Shown piece after piece: positions 19,704-28,278 of a stretch of 64,000 nucleotides of DNA. Source of the DNA: a virus; the IMG/VR virus record IMGVR_UViG_3300030090_005562, positions 62,001 to 126,000 of that record. One strand, written 5' to 3'. The translations under genes were made by a program, and so were the position numbers. The stretch's first letter is position 1. Every line of letters starts with the position of its first letter. The notes under the pieces are model-generated. The model did no database searches and was not told where the DNA came from. It saw nothing but the letters and a program-made list of their open reading frames with translations.

Positions 19704-20212
19704 TATTCAATCCCCTTTGCTGTTCTAATTACTACTTGTGGGTCAGCGGCTAGCCACGCATCAAGATTTAGCTCCATCGCAGAAACCTCATCTTCGGTAG
19801 TAGCAGCATCAACATTGTCTTGAGCAGCGTAAAGTAAGTCTTGTCCTTGGTCAATCCAAGCGGCGAGCTGAGAGACATAAGTCACTCTTGCCGTATTTCC
19901 GGCTGCGACTGCCAATTGAAGGACGAGCAGAAGGCTGAGCTTCTCGTCATCCGTATACTTGCTTCTAAGTGCTTCACCAAGCTCTTCTTTGAATTCGTCT
20001 TTTTTATCAGACTTAACCTGAGATAGCCACTCAGCGTCCGCAGAAGCTATCTGTGAGGCTGTTTTTAAAGTAAGGCTGTCTCCAGACACCTTCCAGTGTC
20101 GTTTAGGAGCGTCGGGAATATCAGGGTTTATAAGCCATTCGCTAGGGTCATATTCTGGAGTATTTACACTCTGAATAACCTGAAGCGTTGTTTTATTTAC
20201 TACTGTTGCCAT
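19703..20212 (-). CDS. hypothetical structural protein (169 aa)
   Basis: The N-terminus (PDIPDAPKRHWKVSGDSLT) resembles short proteins found near phage tail fibres that carry a Pro-x-x-x-W-K motif. The remainder is helical and acidic. GGAG precedes the ATG. It abuts both neighbours, so it is part of the same transcript. No firm function. Confidence 0.6.
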   Translation of the reverse strand: MATVVNKTTLQVIQSVNTPEYDPSEWLINPDIPDAPKRHWKVSGDSLTLKTASQIASADAEWLSQVKSDKKDEFKEELGEALRSKYTDDEKLSLLLVLQLAVAAGNTARVTYVSQLAAWIDQGQDLLYAAQDNVDAATTEDEVSAMELNLDAWLAADPQVVIRTAKGIE

Positions 20213-20869
20213 TTATGTACTCCAACTATCTAATGGTTCAACTTTTCTTGAAAGAAATTCTTGTATGTCTGTAGTTTGGTCTCTTCTAAGTGCTGTAGCT
20301 GCATGCAAAATAGGATTAGGGGTAAGTATATCCCTGTGTTCCTTTATTCCTCTCTCATGTGGCTCTCTTTTGTCTATACCCCTCTCTTCAATATAAATAA
20401 CTAAATCATCTGCGGCTAGAAAATTAGCCTCTATTTCTGGGTCAAAAACATCGTCTGTTTCACTTTCGGGAAGAGCGTCAAAATCAAAATGAAGAACGCT
20501 TCTATTTGTCATTACCGTTTGTGTCATAGGCTGTCCGTCTGGTGCAGTCATTTGAACTCCATTGTCATCTTCTATGGGCTCTGTTACAATCTCACAAAAA
20601 GGAAAGTCTACGGTTGGATTTGGTTCTCCCCATTCTTTTTTCTTATTCAATATTGCTAAGGCAAGTGCTGCGGACTGAAGCTCTAAAACAGATGCGTTAT
20701 TTCCTGGCCAAGTCACGACTTGATGCACCTTTAGCTCTTGACTCCCCCATTTACCTCCAGCCAACCTGCAAGTAATTACGTCGCCTCTTCTTTTGACGCC
20801 CTTTTCTCCTTGACGCCTAACAGAAACCATAAGCTCTATTTCATTAGACACCGTACCTGTCTCCGTCAT
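20213..20869 (-). CDS. connector-region protein, paralogue of 21053-21595 (218 aa)
   Basis: The N-terminal ~50 residues (RRGDVITCRLAG, then WGSQELKVHQVVTW) align well with residues 14-47 of the 180-residue protein two genes upstream. This indicates an old tandem duplication with divergent C-termini. The rest is acidic with a DDVFDPEIEANFLAADD stretch. Function unknown. It is translated in an overlap with the 68-residue gene. Confidence 0.6.
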   Translation of the reverse strand: MTETGTVSNEIELMVSVRRQGEKGVKRRGDVITCRLAGGKWGSQELKVHQVVTWPGNNASVLELQSAALALAILNKKKEWGEPNPTVDFPFCEIVTEPIEDDNGVQMTAPDGQPMTQTVMTNRSVLHFDFDALPESETDDVFDPEIEANFLAADDLVIYIEERGIDKREPHERGIKEHRDILTPNPILHAATALRRDQTTDIQEFLSRKVEPLDSWST

Positions 20870-21050
20870 TTTCTATAAATCTATTGTCAAGTTCGTCTAT
20901 TGCGTTTTGCGATTTAGGAATTTGTTCTCCTCGTCTTTCATCAAAATTTATTCCGCCATTGCTCATTTTCATACCAGCCTGTATTCGTCTGTTGGCTGAA
21001 ATGGTCTCTGTAACCACATCGCTGCCACTCAATGCGTTTTCACCTGCCAT
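20844..21050 (-). CDS. small anchor-type protein (68 aa)
   Basis: The stand-alone version of the module fused to the LamG protein at 18175-19194: shared LSGSDVVTETISANRR, GGINF and ELDNRFI. GAGGG precedes the ATG. The presence of both free and lectin-fused forms suggests a small virion subunit that can display a partner domain, which is inference. Confidence 0.65.
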   Translation of the reverse strand: MAGENALSGSDVVTETISANRRIQAGMKMSNGGINFDERRGEQIPKSQNAIDELDNRFIENDGDRYGV

Positions 21051-21052
21051 TT

Positions 21053-21595
21053 TTATACCCTCACTAACTTGCCGTCTATTATTTCAGTTTTTATTCCATA
21101 TCTTGATAACTGCTCGCTTAAAGTATCTAAATAATCTAAATATTTTTGATTGTTGTGAATTGGAGTTTCATCTCCAACAGGTGGTCCTGGCTTAGTTTTT
21201 AAACATTCAGTTTTAGCGAATTCTTTGTTGCTCTCAAATTCTTGTGAAACTTCTTCATCGGTTTTTTCTTTTGCTTCACCTAGCTCAATATTAAAATATT
21301 TTTTTGAACGAGTTTTGGTAACGTCGCCCTCATAAATTTTTATGCCATTATTATCAAAAATAGTGCAGTTTTCAACCTCTTTGTAAGGCGTCACAACCGT
21401 AGGGGGAGATTTTGTTTTCCCAAGTTGCTGCCTCATTGACTCTTCTAAAGATTCGTCATCCCAATCTAAAACCATGTGGACCCTCTGTTCCATAGCCCCC
21501 CAATCTGCAAACTCTTTTAATTTAACACATATAACATCTCCGCCTCTTTTGTCCGCACATGCAGAATTTTTCGTTCTAATCAGAGCTTCTAACAT
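21053..21595 (-). CDS. connector-region protein (180 aa)
   Basis: Paralogous at its N-terminus to the 218-residue protein (KRGGDVICVKLKEFADWG, then VHMVLDW). The middle is charged and helical, and the C-terminus ends DTLSEQLSRYGIKTEIIDGK. No recognised domain. It lies 1 bp from the preceding gene in the run between the adaptor and the tail genes, so a virion or assembly role is inferred. Confidence 0.6.
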   Translation of the reverse strand: MLEALIRTKNSACADKRGGDVICVKLKEFADWGAMEQRVHMVLDWDDESLEESMRQQLGKTKSPPTVVTPYKEVENCTIFDNNGIKIYEGDVTKTRSKKYFNIELGEAKEKTDEEVSQEFESNKEFAKTECLKTKPGPPVGDETPIHNNQKYLDYLDTLSEQLSRYGIKTEIIDGKLVRV

Positions 21596-22093
21596 TTATT
21601 CATACCAAACTGTTACCCAGCCTCTATTGTAGCTGGTTGAATCAAAATCAGCAGAATCGAAGCTTCCGCCAGTTTTTCTAATTAAAACAACTTTTTTGTT
21701 AGTAATGCCAGAAACAGCCACATCAACAGCAGTCATGTGCGTGCCGCTGTTTGAGTGATTATCTCCAAAGTATACTGTGTCCGCATCATTTCTAATTGTG
21801 AATGCGGTATTTCTTGTGCCCTTCCAGGTGTCTGAATATTCAAGCCCATGATTTACTTTAACAAATCCCGTGCTATCCATATTCCAGTCGCCAATCTCGA
21901 CAGTATTTCTTCTGAGCCCATAGTCATCAAATCTGGCTTGATAGTCTCCAGAAGCTCTAACCGCGAAATCAAGTTCAGTAATAGTCGATGTAACATTAAC
22001 ATCGATTCTTTGTGTGTCTCCAAGTTTATTTACAGAAACAACACCGTCATTGTTATTGTATCCGTCGCTAGACTTTATTTTATGTATTGGCAT
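21596..22093 (-). CDS. beta-rich virion protein (165 aa)
   Basis: Not recognised. It contains many Asn/Asp/Thr turns and strands (DTVYFGDNHSNSGTHMTAV, KKVVLIRKTGG) and ends RGWVTVWYE, typical of small head or neck surface proteins. GGAG is 10 nt before the ATG. It follows the putative adaptor protein directly. Confidence 0.6.
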   Translation of the reverse strand: MPIHKIKSSDGYNNNDGVVSVNKLGDTQRIDVNVTSTITELDFAVRASGDYQARFDDYGLRRNTVEIGDWNMDSTGFVKVNHGLEYSDTWKGTRNTAFTIRNDADTVYFGDNHSNSGTHMTAVDVAVSGITNKKVVLIRKTGGSFDSADFDSTSYNRGWVTVWYE

Positions 22094-22108
22094 AGTGTTT
22101 TATCTCCG

Positions 22109-22630
22109 CTAATGTCTATTTCTTGTATTTTGGTAGTCTGTTCTTCCAGCTCCACCATAAATTGCATTTCTATGTGGTCCGATAATCGCCTCTCCAACAT
22201 TGCTATTACCAAGTCTGTATTCTAATTCTGCCTGTTCGTAGTTTGCACACGCCATCTGCATCATTTCTTTTTTTGCGGCAACCATACCTCTGGGGTCAAC
22301 TGTTGATGGCCCATCTCTTACAACTATGGCATGGTTTGTAGATGACCTGTACTCACCCTTAGCTAAAAGGCAGGCGGCTTTTAAAACAACAAGATTTACA
22401 AAAGATTTATCATTTGTTGGCGTAGGAGATATTCCAGAATTAGGTATGTCAACAGTATAATCTGCCGGAAAATCTACAACGCCGAGTGTTAGGTGTGCGG
22501 ATGAGACTAAAAGGCTGCAGAGCCTTTCGTCGGTAAATTCTCTGGTTGTTTCATCGGCGTCATTTATAACATACCTCAAAAGGGTAGTCATTTCTGTCTT
22601 CCAGCCATCGGTGCTTTTACCGTAAGCCAT
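22109..22630 (-). CDS. head-tail adaptor (connector) protein (173 aa)
   Basis: Length, position after the capsid gene and a largely helical pattern fit gp6/gp15-type adaptors that bind under the portal. Motifs seen: WKTEMTTLLRYVINDADE, an LVVLKAACLLAKGEYRSS helix, and a conserved-looking VDPRGMVAAKKEMMQMAC helix. AGGAG precedes the ATG, and a late-promoter-like motif lies 43 nt upstream after the capsid terminator. Thus the adaptor and the following genes appear to form a new transcription unit. Confidence 0.68.
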   Translation of the reverse strand: MAYGKSTDGWKTEMTTLLRYVINDADETTREFTDERLCSLLVSSAHLTLGVVDFPADYTVDIPNSGISPTPTNDKSFVNLVVLKAACLLAKGEYRSSTNHAIVVRDGPSTVDPRGMVAAKKEMMQMACANYEQAELEYRLGNSNVGEAIIGPHRNAIYGGAGRTDYQNTRNRH

Positions 22631-22672
22631 GTTTTTTTCTCCTGTCTGCGCAGATAGAGTGGTACGATATAG

Positions 22673-22680
22673 TATACACC
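22673..22680 (-). promoter_or_regulatory. late-promoter-like motif GGTGTATA
   Basis: The minus strand reads ATTGGTGTATACTATATC. It lies just after the major capsid terminator and 43 nt before the adaptor ATG, so it can restart transcription for the connector-tail genes. Confidence 0.6.
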
Positions 22681-22687
22681 AATAATT

Positions 22688-22724
22688 ACAAAAAAAGCTG
22701 GCCCCGAAACCGAGGCCAGCCCTT
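22688..22724 (-). terminator. rho-independent terminator after the major capsid gene
   Basis: In the leftward direction a GCTGGCC stem and its exact complement GGCCAGC surround a 10-nt loop and are followed by TTTTTTT. It is the clearest terminator on the minus strand and isolates the capsid gene from the connector genes. Confidence 0.88.
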
Positions 22725-22747
22725 TATTTTGCCGTAAATGCTTAGTT

Positions 22748-23761
22748 TTACAGCGAGCCAAGGATTACTCTACGGTTGTCGAGAACGGCAAAGCCATGCT
22801 CAGCAAAACCATAGAATCCAGCTCTACGCTGACGATGGAGGTTCTCATCCTCGTAAACCTGAACGTTTTCACGAACCGGACGCACAAACGAATCGTTTGA
22901 GCTGAGGTCCAATCCAACAAGAAGCTCAACATCAGAAGCCTGAAGACTTCCGCTGAGTTCATTCTTGAAGAAGTTCTGGTACTCTTGACCAACACCAAGC
23001 TCATCAATGTCTTGAATGTTGACAGAGAAAATACGATTGATGGTCGCTGCGCCATCTTCAGCCGTGTAAATTTCACGACGAGTGATGTCGTCAACTTGGT
23101 CTACGCCCCAGTTACGAATATCTTCGATAGCTTCGGGCGAAACGTACAAGTCTGTCAATTTGCCACGATTAATGCTGCTGGAGTTTCCACCACCATTACG
23201 TCTCATGACAGTCTTCAACAGAGACACGATTCTCTTCGTAAACTGACCAGCTGCTGCGTCAGCGTCGTAAACCAAAATATTTCGGTCAACGCCAGCGGCA
23301 AGCAACGTGTGCCAAGCATCGTCATTAGTCTTCTTGACGAAGCTAGACTGTAAAACCTGAAGCGCTCTACTGACGATATCCCAACGAGCGTCACGAGCGT
23401 AACGAAGCGTCCAGTCAATACTGGAAGCAATCTCGAAAGTAGGAATCATCACATAGTCACCTTCCACATAACGCTCAGGAACACGACCATGATTAGGAAC
23501 GCTGTAAGCAACGAAATCTTTTTCCGTGCCAGGAGCAAGAAAATCCAAAGGAAATTCTGGCGTGGCGCCGGGTTCAAGATTGATAGTCTCAAAGATATTA
23601 CCCGTAATATCTCCGCTCATCACGCCCTGACGCAGAGGCTGTTCAAGCGCAACAGCTAGCTGATGCGTAGCCTCAAGCGAATCGGCTCGATTTGCAGAGC
23701 CGCTCTTCTTCAAAAGTGCGGTCATCTCTGGCGTAGGAGCGCTAATAATATTTCTACTCAT
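22748..23761 (-). CDS. major capsid protein (337 aa)
   Basis: This subunit forms the head shell. The start at 23761 has AGGAG 8 nt upstream, and a longer frame to 23797 would overlap the previous gene and lacks this site. The protein has a helical N-arm (TPEMTALLKKSGSANRADS), a long spine-helix-like region (RDARWDIVSRALQVLQSSF) and a C-terminal beta part ending FAVLDNRRVILGSL. The length and order after protease/scaffold and decoration genes match HK97-fold capsid genes. No Ig-like insertion is seen. A terminator follows. Confidence 0.88.
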   Translation of the reverse strand: MSRNIISAPTPEMTALLKKSGSANRADSLEATHQLAVALEQPLRQGVMSGDITGNIFETINLEPGATPEFPLDFLAPGTEKDFVAYSVPNHGRVPERYVEGDYVMIPTFEIASSIDWTLRYARDARWDIVSRALQVLQSSFVKKTNDDAWHTLLAAGVDRNILVYDADAAAGQFTKRIVSLLKTVMRRNGGGNSSSINRGKLTDLYVSPEAIEDIRNWGVDQVDDITRREIYTAEDGAATINRIFSVNIQDIDELGVGQEYQNFFKNELSGSLQASDVELLVGLDLSSNDSFVRPVRENVQVYEDENLHRQRRAGFYGFAEHGFAVLDNRRVILGSL

Positions 23762-23771
23762 TTTAGTTCTC

Positions 23772-24287
23772 CTATCTATTTGGATAATAATTAGCATCTG
23801 CTTGCGGTAGGTTTACATAAACCTTTGCATAACCGTCTTCATCTTTCAAACTTCCGAACTCACCAATGACTTTACCACCGGTGCGATTCTGACGATTCAA
23901 CAACGGCGAGGAATTAGTATTAGTAATAAGTCCGCTAGGACCAACAAACGCTAAATCGCCTGCTGCGATAGTCACGCCTGGGTCAATCTGGTTTGTAGTA
24001 ACCCAACCCTTACGAAGCAGAGTTACCTTGCCGCCTTTTTGCATCTCATTCTTGTGGAAATTGATGTGCTGACGAGTCTGGTCGATGTTGACCATATCGT
24101 TGAGCAGGATTCCAACCGGAGTAAGACCCGACTGGGCGGCTGCATATGTAACCAACGCGGCTGATTGGTCAAGAGCAGCACCAGAACCTGCAGTGCTAAG
24201 AGTAACGCAACCGCCACGTTCAGCAACTTCATTCAAGAAGAAGTCTGTGGTGGTTTCGAACTCGTATCGGTCGCCTTTAAGTGCCAT
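23772..24287 (-). CDS. head decoration / stabilising protein (171 aa)
   Basis: Small beta-rich protein (GGCVTLSTAGSGAALDQSA, then GDLAFVGPSGLITNTNSS) located between scaffold and capsid genes, the usual place of decoration or capsid-cementing proteins. AAAGGAG lies before the ATG. It ends 10 bp before the capsid ATG, so the two are probably co-expressed at high level. Role by position and composition. Confidence 0.65.
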   Translation of the reverse strand: MALKGDRYEFETTTDFFLNEVAERGGCVTLSTAGSGAALDQSAALVTYAAAQSGLTPVGILLNDMVNIDQTRQHINFHKNEMQKGGKVTLLRKGWVTTNQIDPGVTIAAGDLAFVGPSGLITNTNSSPLLNRQNRTGGKVIGEFGSLKDEDGYAKVYVNLPQADANYYPNR

Positions 24288-24301
24288 AATTTATTTCTCC
24301 T

Positions 24302-25111
24302 TTACGACTCTTTTTTATTGCCAGTGCCACTTAAAACTTCGTTAAAGTATTGATTCAAGCTAGCCACAATTTGCTCGCTCTCCTCTTCATTGGTAGCGGC
24401 AAGTGCTGCTGCCTCTGCTTCTACTTCAACGTTATCTAAGATTTCTGCATCCTCTGCCTCTTCGGCAAACTCTGCATAATCTTCGGAATCAGCCTTTGCT
24501 TCCTTCTTCTCTGCCATTTTTTTATAATGGCTAGGTGCCTCGGCCTTTTTCTCATCGCCTTTGTGTCCAGCCTTCTTGTAATGCATGGGTGCATCAGCTT
24601 TCTTCTCCTCATCCTTCTTTTTATGCATGGGAGCTTCAGCCTTCTCTTTGTCTTCCTTCTTCTTCTTTTCATCTTTGTCATGAAAAGGAGCTTCGGAAAG
24701 CTTCAGAACAAGAGCGTCAAACTGCTCATCGGTAATACCAGCGAAAGTTTCAACCAAAGATTCAGCTTCAGTTTTTTCTACGCCGCTATCAACAAGAGCG
24801 CTAATACGACTGGTTTTCAAGCTTTCAGCTTCAATAGCATCAAGCTTTTCTGTTAATTCAGAAATCATTTTGTCAGCTTCCGCTTTCGCGGTAGAAACCT
24901 CATCATAAGCCTTCTTAGACTCCGTGAGAGTTTCACTGACAGCTTCAATTTTGGAGCTAAGTTCAGAAATTTCCGCGTCTTTGCCAGCACATGCTGCCTC
25001 AAACTCGGAGATTTGAGCCTGCACCTTCTCTTCATCCAAAGCTTTAAGTCGAGCTTCAAGTGTTTCAACCTGAGCCTTCAAAGCTTGGACTTGCTCATTG
25101 TTATCTGACAT
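24302..25111 (-). CDS. nested in-frame scaffold protein (269 aa)
   Basis: The internal ATG at 25111 is in the same frame as the protease (codon 289) and is preceded by AAAGGAG with 8 nt spacing, a better ribosome site than that of the full-length gene. The product would start MSDNNEQVQALKAQVETL and contain the coiled coil and the Lys/Glu repeats but no protease domain. In-frame scaffold genes inside protease genes are known from lambda and relatives. Separate expression here is inferred. Confidence 0.7.
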   Translation of the reverse strand: MSDNNEQVQALKAQVETLEARLKALDEEKVQAQISEFEAACAGKDAEISELSSKIEAVSETLTESKKAYDEVSTAKAEADKMISELTEKLDAIEAESLKTSRISALVDSGVEKTEAESLVETFAGITDEQFDALVLKLSEAPFHDKDEKKKKEDKEKAEAPMHKKKDEEKKADAPMHYKKAGHKGDEKKAEAPSHYKKMAEKKEAKADSEDYAEFAEEAEDAEILDNVEVEAEAAALAATNEEESEQIVASLNQYFNEVLSGTGNKKES

Positions 25112-25975
25112 TGAGCTTTCTCCTTTACTACTAGTAACTAGTGCATTGAAATTTGGTTGTGACGTAGCCACACCTTTAAAAATCTCATTATCTTCTCGCT
25201 TGAAAATAATAGACTCAGGATTGCCTGGATTTTCAACCAACCCTTTTCCACTAAAAGTCATATTCCTCATAAGTCTGCCAACCCTGCTGCCTTCATATTC
25301 ACCAGCTCCGCCATAAGAGCGAAGATGCTTGCTCAGGAAAGCTGTGTCTTCATTTCTGTTGACAATAGTTTGCTCTCCGCTAGCAGTCATTAAAGCATAG
25401 TCGAAATTTGAAAATAAAGCCTCCATTGAAACAAACCACTTTCCTTCTAAAATTTCTTGCAAAAGAGCTTTGGTAGCTAAACTCAATTTTTCATCTTTAC
25501 TAGATATGTGCTTATAAATAACAGCACTAGTCAAGATATGAAACTTATCTGGAAGTGAATCAACTTCTGACTCTTCTCTAACTAGCTCATAGTTGTCATC
25601 AACTACAGCATTCCCAGTTATATGTCCAATGATAACATTGGGGTCATGCCCTTTATTAAAGGGCTTGTCCTCAGCAGTGCTTCTCGCAGACCATGTTTCG
25701 TAACTGTCAAAAACATCATCATTTCTATTCCATCCTGTAGTTGCTAGTATGGAATATATATATTCTAAATCAAACTGCTGTTGATTAGCTGCTTTGGATT
25801 GGTAGAATGAATCTACATCTTTAATCTTTGTTTGTTCTAACGCAGCAGCTGAAATTATATTTTTATCAGTAAATATTGGACAATAAGCCGCAACGGACCT
25901 ATTCTCATCAGCTTGTATGGCTTCGGATAATCCAGCCTCAGCCTCAGCTTTATATACCGGTATTTCTCTGTACAT
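24302..25975 (-). CDS. prohead protease fused to scaffold (557 aa)
   Basis: Residues 1 to ~270 look like a herpesvirus-type Ser/His prohead protease: candidate His in NKGHDPNVIIGHI and candidate Ser in GKWFVSMEALF. Residues ~289-430 form a long coiled coil (QVETLEARLKALDEEKVQA) typical of scaffold. Residues ~440-520 hold four APxH-type Lys/Glu repeats. An in-frame internal ATG at residue 289 with a strong ribosome site makes the scaffold alone (see next entry), as in lambda C/Nu3. The protein lies between portal and decoration genes, behind a late-promoter-like motif. Confidence 0.8.
   Translation of the reverse strand: MYREIPVYKAEAEAGLSEAIQADENRSVAAYCPIFTDKNIISAAALEQTKIKDVDSFYQSKAANQQQFDLEYIYSILATTGWNRNDDVFDSYETWSARSTAEDKPFNKGHDPNVIIGHITGNAVVDDNYELVREESEVDSLPDKFHILTSAVIYKHISSKDEKLSLATKALLQEILEGKWFVSMEALFSNFDYALMTASGEQTIVNRNEDTAFLSKHLRSYGGAGEYEGSRVGRLMRNMTFSGKGLVENPGNPESIIFKREDNEIFKGVATSQPNFNALVTSSKGESSMSDNNEQVQALKAQVETLEARLKALDEEKVQAQISEFEAACAGKDAEISELSSKIEAVSETLTESKKAYDEVSTAKAEADKMISELTEKLDAIEAESLKTSRISALVDSGVEKTEAESLVETFAGITDEQFDALVLKLSEAPFHDKDEKKKKEDKEKAEAPMHKKKDEEKKADAPMHYKKAGHKGDEKKAEAPSHYKKMAEKKEAKADSEDYAEFAEEAEDAEILDNVEVEAEAAALAATNEEESEQIVASLNQYFNEVLSGTGNKKES
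24508..24693 (-). repeat. APxH Lys/Glu repeats inside the scaffold
   Basis: Four degenerate units, each starting APFH, APMH, APMH or APSH and continuing with 10-16 mostly Lys/Glu/Asp residues. They lie in the C-terminal quarter of the scaffold. Such charged His-containing units could bind capsid protein or DNA, but their role is unknown. Confidence 0.7.
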
Positions 25976-26013
25976 ATTTTATATATCTCTGTTTTCAAAG
26001 ATGCTTACAAATT

Positions 26014-26021
26014 TATACACC
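26014..26021 (-). promoter_or_regulatory. late-promoter-like motif GGTGTATA
   Basis: The minus strand reads ATGGTGTATAAATTTG, 39 nt before the protease/scaffold ATG and just after the portal stop codon. It matches the shared TGGTGTATA motif. Confidence 0.6.
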
Positions 26022-26042
26022 ATTTTTAAAAATAGGATAAAA

Positions 26043-28217
26043 TTAGACGCATAACGCATAGGCTGCAGCCTGTATACTTCTAATTTCCTCTAAGGAAGGC
26101 TGTCTTTTTACGTTCTTTACATGGTGCGAAAGAAGAGAATTGTAGCATTTAAGTATGTGGGATGAAATCTGGGGATTACTAGAAACTGTGTCAGATACGG
26201 TCTTTTGGGTTATAGGCGAGTTTTTTGGAAGAGAACAAAGGACTTTAAATTTCACAGATTCAAATGATGTAGCCTGCTCCGCAGATAAACTCCTTAGGTT
26301 TTTCTTCCCGTAATGCTTTAATATTCCAGGGGATAGTATTGATGATATTGAGGACTGATGACTTCTAGCCAAAGCCATATTGTTTAAGAACTCGCTAACA
26401 TCACCCGCTATTGTGGCAGAGGTTCTTGGTTTAAAAGAACGGTCTCTAACTATAGATGGGTCATCTTTAGTGTTTTTAGGGCGACCTTCACCAGGGACGC
26501 CAATCTCCTTATCGTCTACTTGTGGATTTACGGTGTTCATAGGCTCTGCATTCTCAGGCTCGGCCTTTTCTTCAACTTCAATTCCAGCGTCATCTGGTTC
26601 TATGAGGCCTTTTGATAATGCTATTTTAACCAGTTCATGTATTTTGTCTTTCGAGTAAGGACCAAGCTTTTCAACTCTTCTTCCAGAGTCTCTTTCTCTT
26701 TTCTCTCTTTTCTTTCTGCTGTTTTCTAATTCAGGTATCGCACCAAACATCTCTATAACCATTTCTTCGCTAACTAAGTTTCTGTCTAGCAGTTGAATAA
26801 GCAATGCTTTTTCTGCCGCTTCGTCTTTTAAAATCATGTGGTCAAACTGAATTGACGGAGCTTTGCCCCATCCCATTGCTTTTGTAAGAAGCTCTAGCTC
26901 TTGTTGCCAAAATTTAGTGACTTGCTGTCTTCCATACTCAAGCCTCTGAACAAGCGTTTGTAAAGATATAAAATTATTAGTCGCCCCAGAAGACCTTGAA
27001 GAGCCTGTTAATGTAGGGGGAACACCAAGGCCGCTAAATATATTGTCAAGAATGGGCTCGTATTTCGTAGAGCCAAGAAAGTTGTGTACGGATGTAGTAA
27101 CCTCCTCAAAGCTCAATTCAGGACCCCATATTAAATCAAAAGCGCCTCCTCCAGGATTGCTAAGCAGAATGTCTGCGAGCTTTTGTATAGCGGCGTCTGT
27201 TGGAAGTATTCCCTTGTCTAGGTCTCCAAGCCTCCATACTCTAATCTGAGATATTGCGCCGTCTAGTGCGGCTAAATCTGCAAGCTTCATCTTTTCTAAA
27301 ACTGATAGGTCGTCAAGAATTGACTCAAGCATTGGAGACGCCCAAGCGTCCCAATCGTCTTTTTTGTAGCTGTACGAACTAATTTTAGAATTGTCTAGAG
27401 GAAGAACATTAACCCCTTTTCTGACAGCCTCTACAAGCTCTGCTGGAAGTTTTTCAACAAGAGTTTTCTCCATTTCATTTTTAGGAGATGTAATCTTCAT
27501 TCTAAGCCTACCTGTAATTTTTAATCCGTAGGCTTGTGTGCCAGCAAACTGCGCAAGCTCTCCTCCAGCAATTTCAAGGGTTAAAGGATTAAGGAAAGAA
27601 TAACCGCATGGTATAACTCTTTTTCTTGGCTTGAGCGGTTCCTCTGGTGTATGAGTCGGCTCTAAAATTGTATCAGCCATCGCAAGTCGTCTTTCCTCAG
27701 TGATAGACATCTTAGCCATTTGTCTTTGCGATACAACCGTGCCAATTCTATATAAATAATTCAAAAATCTTTCTGTAACTCTAACACCATCTACTTTGTG
27801 ATTGAACCATCTCTGCGCAAATCTTTGTATTCTTTTATTTTCGTGAGAGACCCTAACTCCTTGACATCCAAAGTCTGCCATTAAATCTATTACATTTCTA
27901 ACAATACCAACTTTTTTGTAGGCTGTATTACAGGCGCCCATTATAGCTTTAGCCCTAGCGGGACGAGCCTCAGAGTCTCTGTATGCGTCATAGTCGCTTC
28001 TAGAAAACTCATTCCTTACAGATATATTTTTGCTAATATCTTCAAATCTATCCCTAGCGCCAGAGTTTCCAACAGCTTGATACAAATCCAGGGCTCTAGC
28101 ATTATGCATGGCATTTGCTGCTTCTTCAGGATTATTTGGGTCAAAAGTGACAAACGCAACCCCATTGTTGCTTTCTGGAATTTTATTAGTTTTTATAGGG
28201 TCTTTTCGCTGAGCCAT
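26043..28217 (-). CDS. portal protein (724 aa)
   Basis: It forms the dodecameric DNA gate at the head vertex. The size and the gene order between large terminase and protease support this, as do the N-terminal part (VRNVIDLMADFGCQGVRV, RIGTVVSQRQMAK) and a central region with long helices and FSGLGVPPTLTGSSRS, typical of portal proteins. The last ~190 residues, after an acidic Pro-rich linker (KAEPENAEPMNTVNPQV), form an extra helical domain not needed for a minimal portal. The ribosome site is weak (AAAGAA). Confidence 0.88.
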   Translation of the reverse strand: MAQRKDPIKTNKIPESNNGVAFVTFDPNNPEEAANAMHNARALDLYQAVGNSGARDRFEDISKNISVRNEFSRSDYDAYRDSEARPARAKAIMGACNTAYKKVGIVRNVIDLMADFGCQGVRVSHENKRIQRFAQRWFNHKVDGVRVTERFLNYLYRIGTVVSQRQMAKMSITEERRLAMADTILEPTHTPEEPLKPRKRVIPCGYSFLNPLTLEIAGGELAQFAGTQAYGLKITGRLRMKITSPKNEMEKTLVEKLPAELVEAVRKGVNVLPLDNSKISSYSYKKDDWDAWASPMLESILDDLSVLEKMKLADLAALDGAISQIRVWRLGDLDKGILPTDAAIQKLADILLSNPGGGAFDLIWGPELSFEEVTTSVHNFLGSTKYEPILDNIFSGLGVPPTLTGSSRSSGATNNFISLQTLVQRLEYGRQQVTKFWQQELELLTKAMGWGKAPSIQFDHMILKDEAAEKALLIQLLDRNLVSEEMVIEMFGAIPELENSRKKREKRERDSGRRVEKLGPYSKDKIHELVKIALSKGLIEPDDAGIEVEEKAEPENAEPMNTVNPQVDDKEIGVPGEGRPKNTKDDPSIVRDRSFKPRTSATIAGDVSEFLNNMALARSHQSSISSILSPGILKHYGKKNLRSLSAEQATSFESVKFKVLCSLPKNSPITQKTVSDTVSSNPQISSHILKCYNSLLSHHVKNVKRQPSLEEIRSIQAAAYALCV

Positions 28218-28269
28218 TTTTATGTTCTTTCATTAGTATTGGTATTTGATTGGTAATACTATTGTATGT

Positions 28270-28277
28270 TATACACC
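28270..28277 (-). promoter_or_regulatory. late-promoter-like motif GGTGTATA
   Basis: The minus strand reads AATGGTGTATAACATACA, 53 nt before the portal ATG and directly after the terminase stop codon region. It is one of the shared TGGTGTATA sites. Confidence 0.6.
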
Positions 28278-28278
28278 A

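Noticed and set aside
24527-24856. Plus-strand frame opposite the scaffold Lys/Glu repeats
   Set aside because: Poly-Leu/Phe/Ser product is the mirror of the Lys/Glu codons on the coding strand.
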